Assembly (NCBI GenBank): GCA_028706255.1
Contig: JAQWBS010000002.1
Coordinates: 224,672 to 288,671, forward strand
Length of the DNA stretch: 64,000 nt
Source of the DNA: Alphaproteobacteria bacterium
Lineage (GTDB): Bacteria > Pseudomonadota > Alphaproteobacteria > RF32 > CAG-239
Reading direction: 5' to 3'
The position numbers and the translations under genes were made by a program. Within the stretch, counting starts at the first letter, position 1. Every line of letters starts with the position of its first letter. Positions 49,376 to 59,382 of the stretch are shown one piece after another. Below the pieces are notes generated by a model. That model had not been told where the DNA came from, ran no database searches, and worked only from the letters and a program-made list of their open reading frames with translations.

Positions 49376-50275
49376 ATGACAATATTCAATTCAGAAATAA
49401 TAATAAAAGAAAATCATAAACTCAAAGACTTTAAGAGTTATTATGTTGGTTATATAAACAACCAGTATGATTGGGATAGTTTACTTGATGTTATGATGAA
49501 AGCACTTATTGAATATGTATATGGCTGTTCAAGATGTGTTTTTGATGCCAAGAATATTAAGATTACCTTTCAAAAAGCGATAAACAGACTGATAAAAGAT
49601 AAGAATTATGAGTTAAAAAGAACTGGAGATGTAGGAGAACTACTTCTACACATAATACTTAGGGACTTTTTTGGCACACTACCCTTAGTGCAAAAAGTTC
49701 ATTTCAAATCCAGTGATGAAGATGCAGCAAAGGGGTTTGACATAGTTCACATAAAAGAAATCAATGGAATTTTGAATTTAGTTTTGGGGGAAGCAAAGCT
49801 ACATAAAGATTCAGGGACAGGTCTCACAGATCTATTAAATGATATAAAGGAACATTATAATTCGTGTTTTTTACAAAAAGAATTTGTAATAATATCGGAG
49901 CAAATTGAAGATCATACTCTATTACCCAAAAATATATCTAAGAGTTATGATGAAGTAAGAGAGAAATTTAATAAAATTATGCCTGATATTATCAAGGCAC
50001 AAAAAAGTAACGCTCATTTAGATACAGTTTTTGATGACACAATGCTAGTGCTTTTTTGTGCTTTTAAGGCAGATACTTGCAAAAAATACAAAGAAGTTAC
50101 AGAAGAATTTATTGAAGAAATAAATCAACACTTAGAGGACGTATATAATTCATTTAAGAAAAGAAATAAATGTAAATTAGGCAACATTGTTTTTGTCTTG
50201 TTTCCATTAATTGATCACGATGAATTAATAAGCAGATTCTTGGATAAAATGAAGGATGAATATGGAAAAATTTGA
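49376..50275 (+). CDS. hamA: Hachiman anti-phage defence protein HamA (DUF1837)
   Basis: GDVGELLLHIILRDFFG; GFDIVHIKEINGILNLVLGEAKLHKDSGTGL (D...ExK nuclease motif); directly followed by cognate helicase. Confidence 0.85.
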   Translation: MTIFNSEIIIKENHKLKDFKSYYVGYINNQYDWDSLLDVMMKALIEYVYGCSRCVFDAKNIKITFQKAINRLIKDKNYELKRTGDVGELLLHIILRDFFGTLPLVQKVHFKSSDEDAAKGFDIVHIKEINGILNLVLGEAKLHKDSGTGLTDLLNDIKEHYNSCFLQKEFVIISEQIEDHTLLPKNISKSYDEVREKFNKIMPDIIKAQKSNAHLDTVFDDTMLVLFCAFKADTCKKYKEVTEEFIEEINQHLEDVYNSFKKRNKCKLGNIVFVLFPLIDHDELISRFLDKMKDEYGKI

Positions 50276-52442
50276 AAGCATTATCAAAAACATTGATGAT
50301 CCAAATGTTGATATTGACATTAATGCTACATTCAATTTTGCAAGGTTCGCAAGTTCCTTACTACTAAGTACAGATAAAGACGAGCAAGACCAGGGAAGAA
50401 AAATAATTATTAGAGTCCTGTCCAATTGGGAAAAAGTTAGAGATGATTGTAAAGATATTTGGTACGACTTAATCAGAAAGGCTGGTTTTTATCCATATAT
50501 TAAACAAAAAGGATTAGATAATAACAAATCTCTATATTCTTCAATAGAATTTGAGGCTTTTGCTTCTGAACATAACGATAAATACTACCACTTAAAGCAA
50601 AAACAACTTTTTGACACCATTGTTAATGATAAAAAGAATTTATTAGTAAGTGCGCCAACCAGTTTTGGGAAAAGTTTTTTAATTGAAGAAATTGTTGCAA
50701 GTAAGAGATATGAAAACATATTGATTATTCAACCAACTCTTGCCTTAATAGCAGAAACGAGAAGAAATCTTAAAAAATATTCCGACCACTATAATATCGT
50801 AATTAGAACGACTCAAAGGCAAAAAAGTAACCAACCTAACATTTTTATTTTTACTGCTGAACGGGTATTAGAATATGATGACTTTCCTAAACTGGATTTC
50901 TTTGTTCTTGATGAGTTTTATAAAATAAGTAATGCTTTCCTTGAAGATAGAAGAGATATATTAAACTCCGCAGTATTTAACGTATTACATAAACATAAAC
51001 CACAGTTTTATTTTATTGGACCTTTTATAGAAAATGTATCTTCGGAGTTTTTGCAAAAATATAATGCAGAGTTTTTGAATGTAAAATATTCCTTAGTTGA
51101 TGTTGATACATTCCATCTTAAAGATAAAAAAGGTAAAACATATAAGGTAAATGATAGAGAAGGAAAGGTTACTGAATCTCTCAACAACATAAATCCAGAA
51201 GAACAAACAATCTTTTATTGTTCTTCTGTGAATATGACTTTTCAAGTTGCACGAGTGCTAAAAGAAAAAATTCAAAAACCGAAAAAATTATTAGACCTTA
51301 GTTTAATAGAATGGGCAGAAAAAAACATATGGAAAGAATGGGAGTTTCCCGACTTTTTAAAATATGGCATAGGAATACATAATGCATCTTTGCCCAAGCA
51401 CATCACAAACACTATTATAGATTATTTTAATAATGGTTATATAAAATACCTTGTGTGTACATCAACAATTATTGAGGGTGTTAATACGAGTGCTAAGAAT
51501 ATAGTTATTATGAAGAATCACAAAGGATCTAATCCAATAAGTATGTTTGACTACAAGAACATAAGAGGCAGAGCGGGAAGATTGATGAAACACTTTGTTG
51601 GAAATCTTTATGTATTTCACGAAATTTCTGATAAAGATGTAAAAGATGTGGATATCCCTTTTATTGACCAAGATAAACCTTTCTCTCAAGAAATAATGAT
51701 ACAATTGCCAGAGGATATGATTAAAGACAAAAATTGTGAAGAGTTCAAATTTATCAACTCTTTATCCGATAAGTGTAAAAAGACTTTTAGGCATAATGGG
51801 TTGTCTGTTGAAGGGCAATACAAAATTTATCAACAACTCAAAAAAGATATGGATGATAGATCAAAAAGAAGTTTAATATATTGGGAGAACCCTATATTTC
51901 CAACAAAAGTATGTTTAGAATATGTTTTTAACATTTGTTGGAATGCATTTCAGAAAACAAATAGACCAGATCACTGTATAAAATCAGCCAAACACCTTGC
52001 AACCTGTGTTTCAATGTACAAGGGATGGCATTCCTTTATGTTACTAGAAAGTGTTTTGAATGACCAACAAAAAACTTTAACAAAAAACAAATTAATTGTG
52101 AACATTTTTGACGTTATAAGTCACTGGTTTCAGTATAAAGTGCCAAAATGGTTAACCACATTTAATGAAATACAGAAATTAGTGGCTGATGAATATAAAA
52201 TGAAAGAAGCAAATTATATTGCTTTAGCATCATCATTAGAACAAGATTTCCTTGGACAAAATACATCTCTACTAATGGAATATGGTATACCCTCATCTGC
52301 TATAAGTAAAATAAATAATAGAATACCTAAGGACATAGATGAAGATGAGGTAATAAACTGGTTAAAAGAAAATAAAAGTAAAATTTTAGAAAATAGTAAC
52401 TTATTACAATACGAAAAAGAGAAACTAGTAGATATTGCATAA
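50256..52442 (+). CDS. hamB: Hachiman anti-phage defence helicase HamB (SF2)
   Basis: VSAPTSFGKSFLIEEIV (Walker A), FFVLDEFYKI (DExx), TIIEGVNTSAKNIVI, NIRGRAGRLMKHFVG (motif VI). Confidence 0.87.
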   Translation: MNMEKFESIIKNIDDPNVDIDINATFNFARFASSLLLSTDKDEQDQGRKIIIRVLSNWEKVRDDCKDIWYDLIRKAGFYPYIKQKGLDNNKSLYSSIEFEAFASEHNDKYYHLKQKQLFDTIVNDKKNLLVSAPTSFGKSFLIEEIVASKRYENILIIQPTLALIAETRRNLKKYSDHYNIVIRTTQRQKSNQPNIFIFTAERVLEYDDFPKLDFFVLDEFYKISNAFLEDRRDILNSAVFNVLHKHKPQFYFIGPFIENVSSEFLQKYNAEFLNVKYSLVDVDTFHLKDKKGKTYKVNDREGKVTESLNNINPEEQTIFYCSSVNMTFQVARVLKEKIQKPKKLLDLSLIEWAEKNIWKEWEFPDFLKYGIGIHNASLPKHITNTIIDYFNNGYIKYLVCTSTIIEGVNTSAKNIVIMKNHKGSNPISMFDYKNIRGRAGRLMKHFVGNLYVFHEISDKDVKDVDIPFIDQDKPFSQEIMIQLPEDMIKDKNCEEFKFINSLSDKCKKTFRHNGLSVEGQYKIYQQLKKDMDDRSKRSLIYWENPIFPTKVCLEYVFNICWNAFQKTNRPDHCIKSAKHLATCVSMYKGWHSFMLLESVLNDQQKTLTKNKLIVNIFDVISHWFQYKVPKWLTTFNEIQKLVADEYKMKEANYIALASSLEQDFLGQNTSLLMEYGIPSSAISKINNRIPKDIDEDEVINWLKENKSKILENSNLLQYEKEKLVDIA

Positions 52443-52486
52443 ACATTATCCAATCTCATTTTAAGGTTTTAAAAATATAAAGCAAC

Positions 52487-52516
52487 AAAGAGGCACCAAT
52501 TATTTGGTGCCTCTTT
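52487..52516. terminator. Bidirectional terminator between hamB and ankyrin gene
   Basis: AAAGAGGCACCAAttatTTGGTGCCTCTTT perfect 13-bp arms. Confidence 0.88.
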
Positions 52517-53150
52517 GGGTTACTAGTGGGCGAGGAATAAAAACATTTCCTTGATTGATTAAAATATCTACAATTTCATCATTATTTCCCTCTTTTGCAA
52601 AATCAATCACTGAACACTTTATTCCTTTTTTTGATAGCCTAATATATTCATCTGGGGTTGCTCCTTGTGATAATAAAACACATACTTGATATGTATCTCC
52701 ACGAAATGCTCTAATCATAACAGGGGTTAATCCGAAGTAATTAGGAATACTGCGATTTGCTCCATTGGATAATAAAAAATCTACCAAATGACCTGCATCG
52801 CTCTGGCAAGCAATTAGCAATGGAGTGTTTCCTTCAATGTTACATTGTTTATTGATATCTGCTCCACTTGATAATAAATTATTTATGATGCACACTTTTT
52901 CAATTTCTGCTAATTTTTCATTCAAAAGAACACCTATAATAGGGCTATCATCTGCTGGTTGCCCATTAACACTATCAACTGTTATTCTACTGATAATATA
53001 GTTGCTATCGCTACAATACCTACATAAATTACCTAGTTCTTCTTCTGAATGAAAATCATATCCATCATATATTGGATTAAAACTCGCAATATCTCTGATG
53101 ATTTCTCTAACTTGTGGCACATAATTACTATCTTCAAACTTTACCTTCAT
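52500..53150 (-). CDS. Ankyrin-repeat protein
   Basis: LLSSGADINKQCNIEGNTPLLIACQSDAGHLVDFLLSNGANRSIPNYFGLTPVMIRAFRGD; start trimmed to ATG 53150. Confidence 0.82.
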   Translation of the reverse strand: MKVKFEDSNYVPQVREIIRDIASFNPIYDGYDFHSEEELGNLCRYCSDSNYIISRITVDSVNGQPADDSPIIGVLLNEKLAEIEKVCIINNLLSSGADINKQCNIEGNTPLLIACQSDAGHLVDFLLSNGANRSIPNYFGLTPVMIRAFRGDTYQVCVLLSQGATPDEYIRLSKKGIKCSVIDFAKEGNNDEIVDILINQGNVFIPRPLVTQRGTK

Positions 53151-53172
53151 ATAAACTCCTTTGGTTCTATTA

Positions 53173-53714
53173 TTATTTATATGATTTCTCAAAGAAATTA
53201 CTGCAAATGATTGTTGGTTCCTCTATTCTCCTTTTTGCTACATACTTATCCTTCTTTGTTATGAAAGGTGAAATATAACTTTCCCATCCATCAACATCAT
53301 AAACTTTACTGATATCAAAAGATGCTTTGACATAAATAGATTGAAACATTTTTTTGATATAACCAACAAATAGACATAATTCTTCTATATTAGGTTGGAA
53401 TATCATCATATGTATATGATTTCTTTTGCTTGATTGTTCTTCAATTATTCCTTTATAATAATTCTGAACACCTTTTAGACTCAACCACTTTGAACCCAAT
53501 CTCCATTTATAAAAATGTGATAATATTGAATTAAAATCTCTTTCTAATTGGATTGCATCAATGCTAATATTTGGGTTTAATGTTAAAGCGAATAATCCAT
53601 CTGGTGTGTTATAAGTGTTCCTCTTATCAAGATTTTAATCCACAATGATTTTAATTCTCTGATGGTTTTTTCTGATTCTTGTGTAATTCTATTTTCAAAT
53701 GTTTTCTTTATCAT
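53173..53714 (-). pseudogene. Frameshifted replication-initiator-like gene (putative HUH Rep)
   Basis: MIKKTFENRITQESEKTIRELKSLWIK [frameshift] DKRNTYNTPDGLFALTLNPN...KRNHIHMMIF...GWESYISPFITKK; H-I-H reads as a possible HUH motif. Confidence 0.5.
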
Positions 53715-53937
53715 ATTTGTTCCTTTATTTTAAATATGGTTGGATTAGAGATGATAAAATCATCCCTTTAATTTTCTTATTTTTTATGTGCTTTAATAAT
53801 TATGGGAAAAGTAGTTATTTAACATTCAGTTCCCATAACGATTAAGGTTCAGCAACTGCGAATTTCTCGCTTAAACTCCAATATTGATGAGGGAGTTTAA
53901 TCTCACCAATATATGTTGCCGATTAATTTATAATTCA

Positions 53938-53985
53938 TTGATTTCTACATTATTTGATTTCTATATTACTTGATTTCTATATTTC
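53938..53985. repeat. Three tandem 16-bp iteron-like repeats
   Basis: ttgatttctacattat / ttgatttctatattac / ttgatttctatatttc. Confidence 0.85.
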
Positions 53986-54193
53986 AACTTTACACCAAAA
54001 CTGAAAGGTGATTTCTGATATAAAATTGCCTTTCAAAATTATTTATCTAAAAAGATTTCAAAAATACATTTTAACAATTTCAAAAAATTTTTTTATGAAA
54101 GCATTTACAAATTTAATTATCACAATATAGTGATTTTAGGAGTTAGGCTCCTGTGTGGATTTAACCAACTTGTTCAGCACGAAATGAACTAAA

Positions 54194-54706
54194 ATGGAGA
54201 ACATTATGAAAATAAATGAAGTGGTGATTGCTGAAACACCTAAACAACAGCATTTAGAACTTTTATTCAAACATCTCGACCTAATCTTAAATAACAAAGA
54301 AATCATCATTAATACCCCTGAATTTTATAACGTTCAAATTAGAGGTATTGGTATATGTGCGATGTATATGGGAAGCACTAATATATATCTTGGAGATTTA
54401 TTGAAACTATGGAATGAAACTGAATGGTTATATGCTGATGATAATAAAAAATACTATACTTACTTTATTGGTGGAAGCCCACTAACAGGAAACAACAAAA
54501 GAAAAGGCTGGGATATAATAAACAAACAGTTTGTAGAATTCTCTGGAAAAAATTTCATCAATTTGGCATTTCCTGCGTGGAATTTAATTAAAACGGGAAA
54601 GATAGGATATCCAAAACAAATGGCAGTTGGAATATCTCAAAAAAGAAATAAATCTATTCTTTCAATCATCTCTCTTATTAGAAAATTAAAGCAAATTTTA
54701 GATTAA
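54194..54706 (+). CDS. Hypothetical protein
   Basis: 170-aa ORF. Confidence 0.55.
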   Translation: MENIMKINEVVIAETPKQQHLELLFKHLDLILNNKEIIINTPEFYNVQIRGIGICAMYMGSTNIYLGDLLKLWNETEWLYADDNKKYYTYFIGGSPLTGNNKRKGWDIINKQFVEFSGKNFINLAFPAWNLIKTGKIGYPKQMAVGISQKRNKSILSIISLIRKLKQILD

Positions 54707-54760
54707 GATTTCTTTTCGTAATCTTTTGAAGATAAATACATTAATAACAAAGGATTATAT

Positions 54761-55099
54761 ATGAAGTTAGAACTATTTAAGCAAGTTATGAAAAACATTG
54801 AAGAACTTTCAAAAAATTTAAAAAAAGAAGATAAGAGTAAACGATATATCAATAGATGTTATGATTTTTTATCAAAAGACTTAGGAGTGATAAGAACAAG
54901 ATATGAACTATCAAAAACACTAAATAAGAACAAATATTATATTGGAATGGTAATCTGTAAAGACAGACCAGCACCAGTAAAATGTATTGGTAGTTTGGTT
55001 AAAAAACTTGAAGAATTATCCAAAGAACACAAGGATATAGAAATTACAAATCTGATTACAGAAGGTAAAGACTTGATAAATCAAATGATTATAACTTAG
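54761..55099 (+). CDS. Hypothetical protein
   Basis: 112-aa charged helical ORF. Confidence 0.5.
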   Translation: MKLELFKQVMKNIEELSKNLKKEDKSKRYINRCYDFLSKDLGVIRTRYELSKTLNKNKYYIGMVICKDRPAPVKCIGSLVKKLEELSKEHKDIEITNLITEGKDLINQMIIT

Positions 55100-55190
55100 C
55101 CTCGGTAAAAATATTACGTTTTTTTATTTTCCCTGCTGCCTTTTCCAAAAATGCCGCATACAATCTCCCTAACAAGGGAGATTCTTTATA

Positions 55191-55523
55191 ATGAATAAAA
55201 ATAAAATATTTGAAATAGCAAGATTAAATGATGAGTTTAGAAGAGATTTGAATCAAGGCAAAGTGATTTTAAGCCCAAAAATTGGTATAGAATCAGCAAA
55301 AGATATTACAAACATACTTAACTTAATAAAAAATTATAAAAATTTTAATCATTATAATGATCCATATAAAGAGAGGGATTTTGGTTCACTTTCCTATAAT
55401 GGTAATAAAATATATTGGAAAATTGATTATTATGACGAATTTTTTGAATATCATTCCAAAAATCCATCTAATCCAAATATAACTAATAGAATCATAACGA
55501 TTATGTTTGCTGATGAATATTAA
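55191..55523 (+). CDS. Small hypothetical protein (DUF-like, about 110 aa)
   Basis: MNKNKIFEIARLNDEFRRDLNQGKVILSPKI... Confidence 0.55.
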   Translation: MNKNKIFEIARLNDEFRRDLNQGKVILSPKIGIESAKDITNILNLIKNYKNFNHYNDPYKERDFGSLSYNGNKIYWKIDYYDEFFEYHSKNPSNPNITNRIITIMFADEY

Positions 55524-55645
55524 AAATAAGGGCAAATAAGGATGGTTTCAGCAAAATACCTCTACTCTATTCCAGCATCTCAATATTTGTGTAATTATTT
55601 CCGTTAACAACTTGGATTAACAACGTAGAGAGGTGAAGAGAAATA

Positions 55646-56917
55646 ATGGAAGAGCAAAACAAATATTCAATCGGAGATGGATGGTTTATAGTAAAAGTTC
55701 CAAATAGAGATTGGAGGGTTGAATATAAGCACCCTATGACAGGGCAAAGAAAGAAAACATCTTTAAGAACAAAAGAATTACCAATAGCATTAAGAGATGG
55801 CTCTGAAATGAAGATGAAATTATTGGCTCAGAAATATGCAGGATTTGGTATAGCAAAAAGCTTTAAAGAAGTAGTTGAAGAGTATATTAATGAATTCAAT
55901 CCACCAAAATACAATATAGATACAATCAGAAGGCATATAATCCCTTTTTTCTGTGGTGTGCTAGGCTTTCCAGAAAAATCAAACAACTTCTCATTACTTG
56001 AAACAGGAGATATAAGAGCATATCAAAATTGGAGAAGAAATAATGGAATGAAAGAAAGCACGATTAGAAGAGAATGTGATGTAATAAGTGCCCTTATCAA
56101 AGTTGCATTGGAGAAAGGTTATGACAATAAATCAAAACCTTTAAAAATCCCAACACTCAAAGTAGTAGCAAATACAAGAGATGCTTTTAAAATAAACGAA
56201 GTTGAAGAATTATTATTGAAAGCATACAGTAACTTTAAAAATGCAAGACACGCTAGAATTAAAGAGTCCAGAAGAGTTCTATTCACTTATCTTATATTCT
56301 TAGTAGAAACAGGGATGAGACCTGGTGATGCTCTAAAATTAACTTGGAGAGAAATGTATTTAGATGAAAATGTTCCATATTTCAAAATAAATGCTTATAA
56401 GAATAAAAATAAAAAGAATAAATTAATTCCTATATCTGAAAATTTGAAAAATTTCCTTTCAAATATTAAAAAATTGCAAAAAGAATTCTGTTCCACAAAC
56501 AAGATTAACTTTTCTGATGACTACTCTATTTTTAGCCATTGTTGTGCTTATTCAGAAGCAACCATATCATCTTATCAAAAAAAAGGCAAAGTTGCCCCAA
56601 ATGCAAAAATCATTAGCGTAGGAGAAGTTAAAAAATCTTTTAGGGCGTTATTGTGTAGTTGCGATTTTTATAATGCTGATACCTGTAAAAATAAATTAAC
56701 CTTGTATAGTGCCAGACACTTTAAAGCGACTCAATTAAAGTTAAGCAATTTAGATGATAGTTTTGTTGCTGGAATGCTATCTACATCTGAAAGAATGATT
56801 AAAAGACACTATGACCATAATGATATGACAGATTATAAGGATAAATTACAACTCATCTGGAAGACAAATAACATAGTGTGCCAAATTATGAATAATACTG
56901 AACAAGAAACAAATTAA
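55646..56917 (+). CDS. Tyrosine site-specific integrase (island integrase)
   Basis: LVETGMRPGDALKLTWREM (Arg I), YSARHFKATQLKL (HxxR-like RHF), MIKRHYDH; adjacent to tRNA-Val. Confidence 0.9.
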   Translation: MEEQNKYSIGDGWFIVKVPNRDWRVEYKHPMTGQRKKTSLRTKELPIALRDGSEMKMKLLAQKYAGFGIAKSFKEVVEEYINEFNPPKYNIDTIRRHIIPFFCGVLGFPEKSNNFSLLETGDIRAYQNWRRNNGMKESTIRRECDVISALIKVALEKGYDNKSKPLKIPTLKVVANTRDAFKINEVEELLLKAYSNFKNARHARIKESRRVLFTYLIFLVETGMRPGDALKLTWREMYLDENVPYFKINAYKNKNKKNKLIPISENLKNFLSNIKKLQKEFCSTNKINFSDDYSIFSHCCAYSEATISSYQKKGKVAPNAKIISVGEVKKSFRALLCSCDFYNADTCKNKLTLYSARHFKATQLKLSNLDDSFVAGMLSTSERMIKRHYDHNDMTDYKDKLQLIWKTNNIVCQIMNNTEQETN

Positions 56918-57165
56918 TATAAAAATAATTTCATCATTAATCAAATAGATAGGATATATATTCTATCTATTTTTTTTGCTATATTGATAATAAGTAGTGT
57001 GCCAAAAGTGTGTTAAAAAAACATCGCCTCTTACTTTTAAGCATATAACATAATGCTTTGTAAGCCTTTGCTAGCAATGGTTACAGAGTATTGATACACT
57101 TTATGATAGAGGCATTTCTTTTAAGCATAAAAAAAGAGGCTCAAAAAACTCTGAACCCCTTGTAA

Positions 57166-57212
57166 ATTGGTGGGTATGAGAGGTCTCGAACCTCTGACCC
57201 CTACGATGTCAA
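57166..57212 (-). repeat. attR-like direct repeat within tRNA-Val 3' half
   Basis: 47-bp exact match to 39584-39630. Confidence 0.95.
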
Positions 57213-57242
57213 CGTAGTGCTCTACCCCTGAGCTACACACCC
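57168..57242 (-). tRNA. tRNA-Val (anticodon GAC)
   Basis: Reverse complement GGGTGTGTAGCTCAGGGGTAGAGCACTACGTTGACATCGTAGGGGTCAGAGGTTCGAGACCTCTCATACCCACCA. Confidence 0.96.
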
Positions 57243-57449
57243 AAAATATAAAACTGTGCCATAAGAGCACTGTGCCTTGAGTACCTAACTTCGTTTCGGC
57301 TGTTTCCAGCCTCTCTCAGTTTGAAAATACATACCTCAAATATGGTATGGCTTTTATATTATATCACTTCTCAAAAATCAAGCATATTTTCTCATTATTA
57401 AAACATTAATTATTTTACGATATCCTGTTTTGACTATGTTTGGAGGATT

Positions 57450-58337
57450 GTGATGTTTGATGCACATTTTGAGTTTGAAATTGATTATACATCTCTTGAG
57501 GTTTATGACGAATTCAACATTGACCACATTCAATATCCTATCGTTTTATCTTCTCCTCACAGTGGAACTGTTTTTCCAAAAGTCTGGCTTGAAAATATTT
57601 CTCTTTCCGTACAAGAGCTTAGGGATTCTGAGGATGTTTTCGTAACAGAGCTTTTTATGCCCGCTTCAAATGCAGGAATTCCGATGATTTCAGCGAATAT
57701 TCATCGCACATTCATTGACCTTAATCGTGATAAAATTGAAATTGACGATACAATGTATTATAATCGCCCACATCAAGAAACTTCTTCTAATCCAAGAAGA
57801 TGTCGAGTGGGATTAGGACTCATTCATAGAACCGTTGCCCAACACAAAAAAATATATGAAAAATTGCTTTCTTCTAATGAAGTTGAGAAGAGAATCGAGA
57901 AAATCTATGAACCATATCACAAAAGGCTTAACTATCTCGTTGAAAAAGTTAGAAAAAAATTTGGGTTCTGCCTATTAATTGATTGCCATTCCATGCCAGA
58001 TAAAATTTGCTCCATTATGAGTGAAGATAAGAAAGTTGATTTTTGCTTAGGCAATCTTTTTGACGAAAGCTCATCTCCTCTTATCAGCCAGAAACTAAAG
58101 AATACGCTGGAAAAATATCAATGGAGAGTAGAGTTAAATCGCCCATATGCTGGTGCATTTATCACGCTTAATTATTGCCAACCAAGAAAAAGCATTTATA
58201 CGCTTCATTTTGAAGTTAATAAGTCACTTTATGCAGATGAGAAAACACTAATAAAAAACAATGATTTTCAACTAATTAGCTCAAATATTAGCAGTTCAAT
58301 TATTCGATTAGGCAATTTTTTACTAGATTTTAAATAA
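57450..58337 (+). CDS. N-formylglutamate amidohydrolase family protein
   Basis: IVLSSPHSGTVFP, HRTFIDLNRD, LIDCHSMP motifs. Confidence 0.92.
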   Translation: MMFDAHFEFEIDYTSLEVYDEFNIDHIQYPIVLSSPHSGTVFPKVWLENISLSVQELRDSEDVFVTELFMPASNAGIPMISANIHRTFIDLNRDKIEIDDTMYYNRPHQETSSNPRRCRVGLGLIHRTVAQHKKIYEKLLSSNEVEKRIEKIYEPYHKRLNYLVEKVRKKFGFCLLIDCHSMPDKICSIMSEDKKVDFCLGNLFDESSSPLISQKLKNTLEKYQWRVELNRPYAGAFITLNYCQPRKSIYTLHFEVNKSLYADEKTLIKNNDFQLISSNISSSIIRLGNFLLDFK

Positions 58338-58556
58338 TTTATGTGTTAGCTTCCGTTTTGAATTTTTAATTTATATATTTATTACTTTAACAAACTATTG
58401 AATTTTTACATTGTTATACAAAGATAGTTTTTAGGAGTATTTTTTTATTTAACTAACCTCAAAATTTTACTTTTCAGTACATTGTCATTAAGCGAATTGA
58501 AATTGGCACATTTGTTGCATAAGGGATATTTGTGGACATTTTGGGGGAACAGAGGG

Positions 58557-59318
58557 ATGCGGCTGGACGTATCAAAAATTTTAATGTTATTTCTAATACT
58601 GCTGATATTTATTCAGCCTGTACAAGCTAAGTCTGTGGAAAAAATTGTTGATGACAGATTTGTTTGTGTAGATGCCACGGCAAAGTTCGAACAAGAATTT
58701 CAAATTAAAAAACACCTTCTCACAACAATTTCGAATGTTGAAACTGGAAAATGGGACGAGTCACTTCAAAAGAGAACGACTTGGCCATGGACGGTTAATG
58801 CTCAAGGAAAGAGTTTTTACTATGCTTCTAAAGCCGAGGCTATCAGAGAAGTAAGCAAGATGCAAAGACAAGGCATTAAGAGTATTGACGTTGGCTGTAT
58901 GCAAGTTAACCTGCTTTACCACGGTGATGCTTTCGCTAATTTGGAAGAAGCTTTTGACCCTGAAACAAATGTGAAATATGGCGCAACTTTTCTCAAGAAG
59001 CTTTATGATAACACCAATGAAGACTGGATGAAGGCGGCAACGCAATATCACTCTAAAAAGCCTCATAAAGCTAAAAGATATGGCAATAAAATTGCGGCTG
59101 TCTATAAAGACATTCAAGGAAGCTTAACCACAACAGCTTTGAATGAAACAATTAACAGCAAACCGACGGTTCAAGAAGCTAAGGTTAAAAAGATTAAAGC
59201 ACAAACATTGAAAGCTCAAAAAGTAAAGAACACTCAAAATCTTGCAGACAGAGCGAACAAGGCAAAAGAGTGGCGAGAAGCTAGGTTAGAAGAATATCGC
59301 AAAAGCAAAATAAAATAA
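58557..59318 (+). CDS. Lytic transglycosylase (SLT-like), secreted
   Basis: Signal peptide ILMLFLILLIFIQPVQA; TTISNVETGKW...SIDVGCMQVNLLYHGDAF...FDPETNVKYGATFLKKLY. Confidence 0.85.
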   Translation: MRLDVSKILMLFLILLIFIQPVQAKSVEKIVDDRFVCVDATAKFEQEFQIKKHLLTTISNVETGKWDESLQKRTTWPWTVNAQGKSFYYASKAEAIREVSKMQRQGIKSIDVGCMQVNLLYHGDAFANLEEAFDPETNVKYGATFLKKLYDNTNEDWMKAATQYHSKKPHKAKRYGNKIAAVYKDIQGSLTTTALNETINSKPTVQEAKVKKIKAQTLKAQKVKNTQNLADRANKAKEWREARLEEYRKSKIK

Positions 59319-59382
59319 TTGCTAAGCAACGTTTTTTTTGGTAGTTAATAAGAATAAACCTTATTAACTACTTTTTTTTGAA

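Larger units (their letters stand above)
39584..57212. mobile_element. tRNA-Val-integrated genomic island (about 17.6 kb)
   Basis: 47-bp direct repeats at both ends, tyrosine integrase adjacent to intact tRNA-Val, accessory gene content. Confidence 0.92.

Noticed and set aside
51008-51704. Antisense ORFs within hamB
   Set aside because: Fully embedded in a strongly supported helicase gene.
53938-53985. Possible CRISPR array
   Set aside because: Contiguous tandem repeats without spacers; no cas genes in the window.
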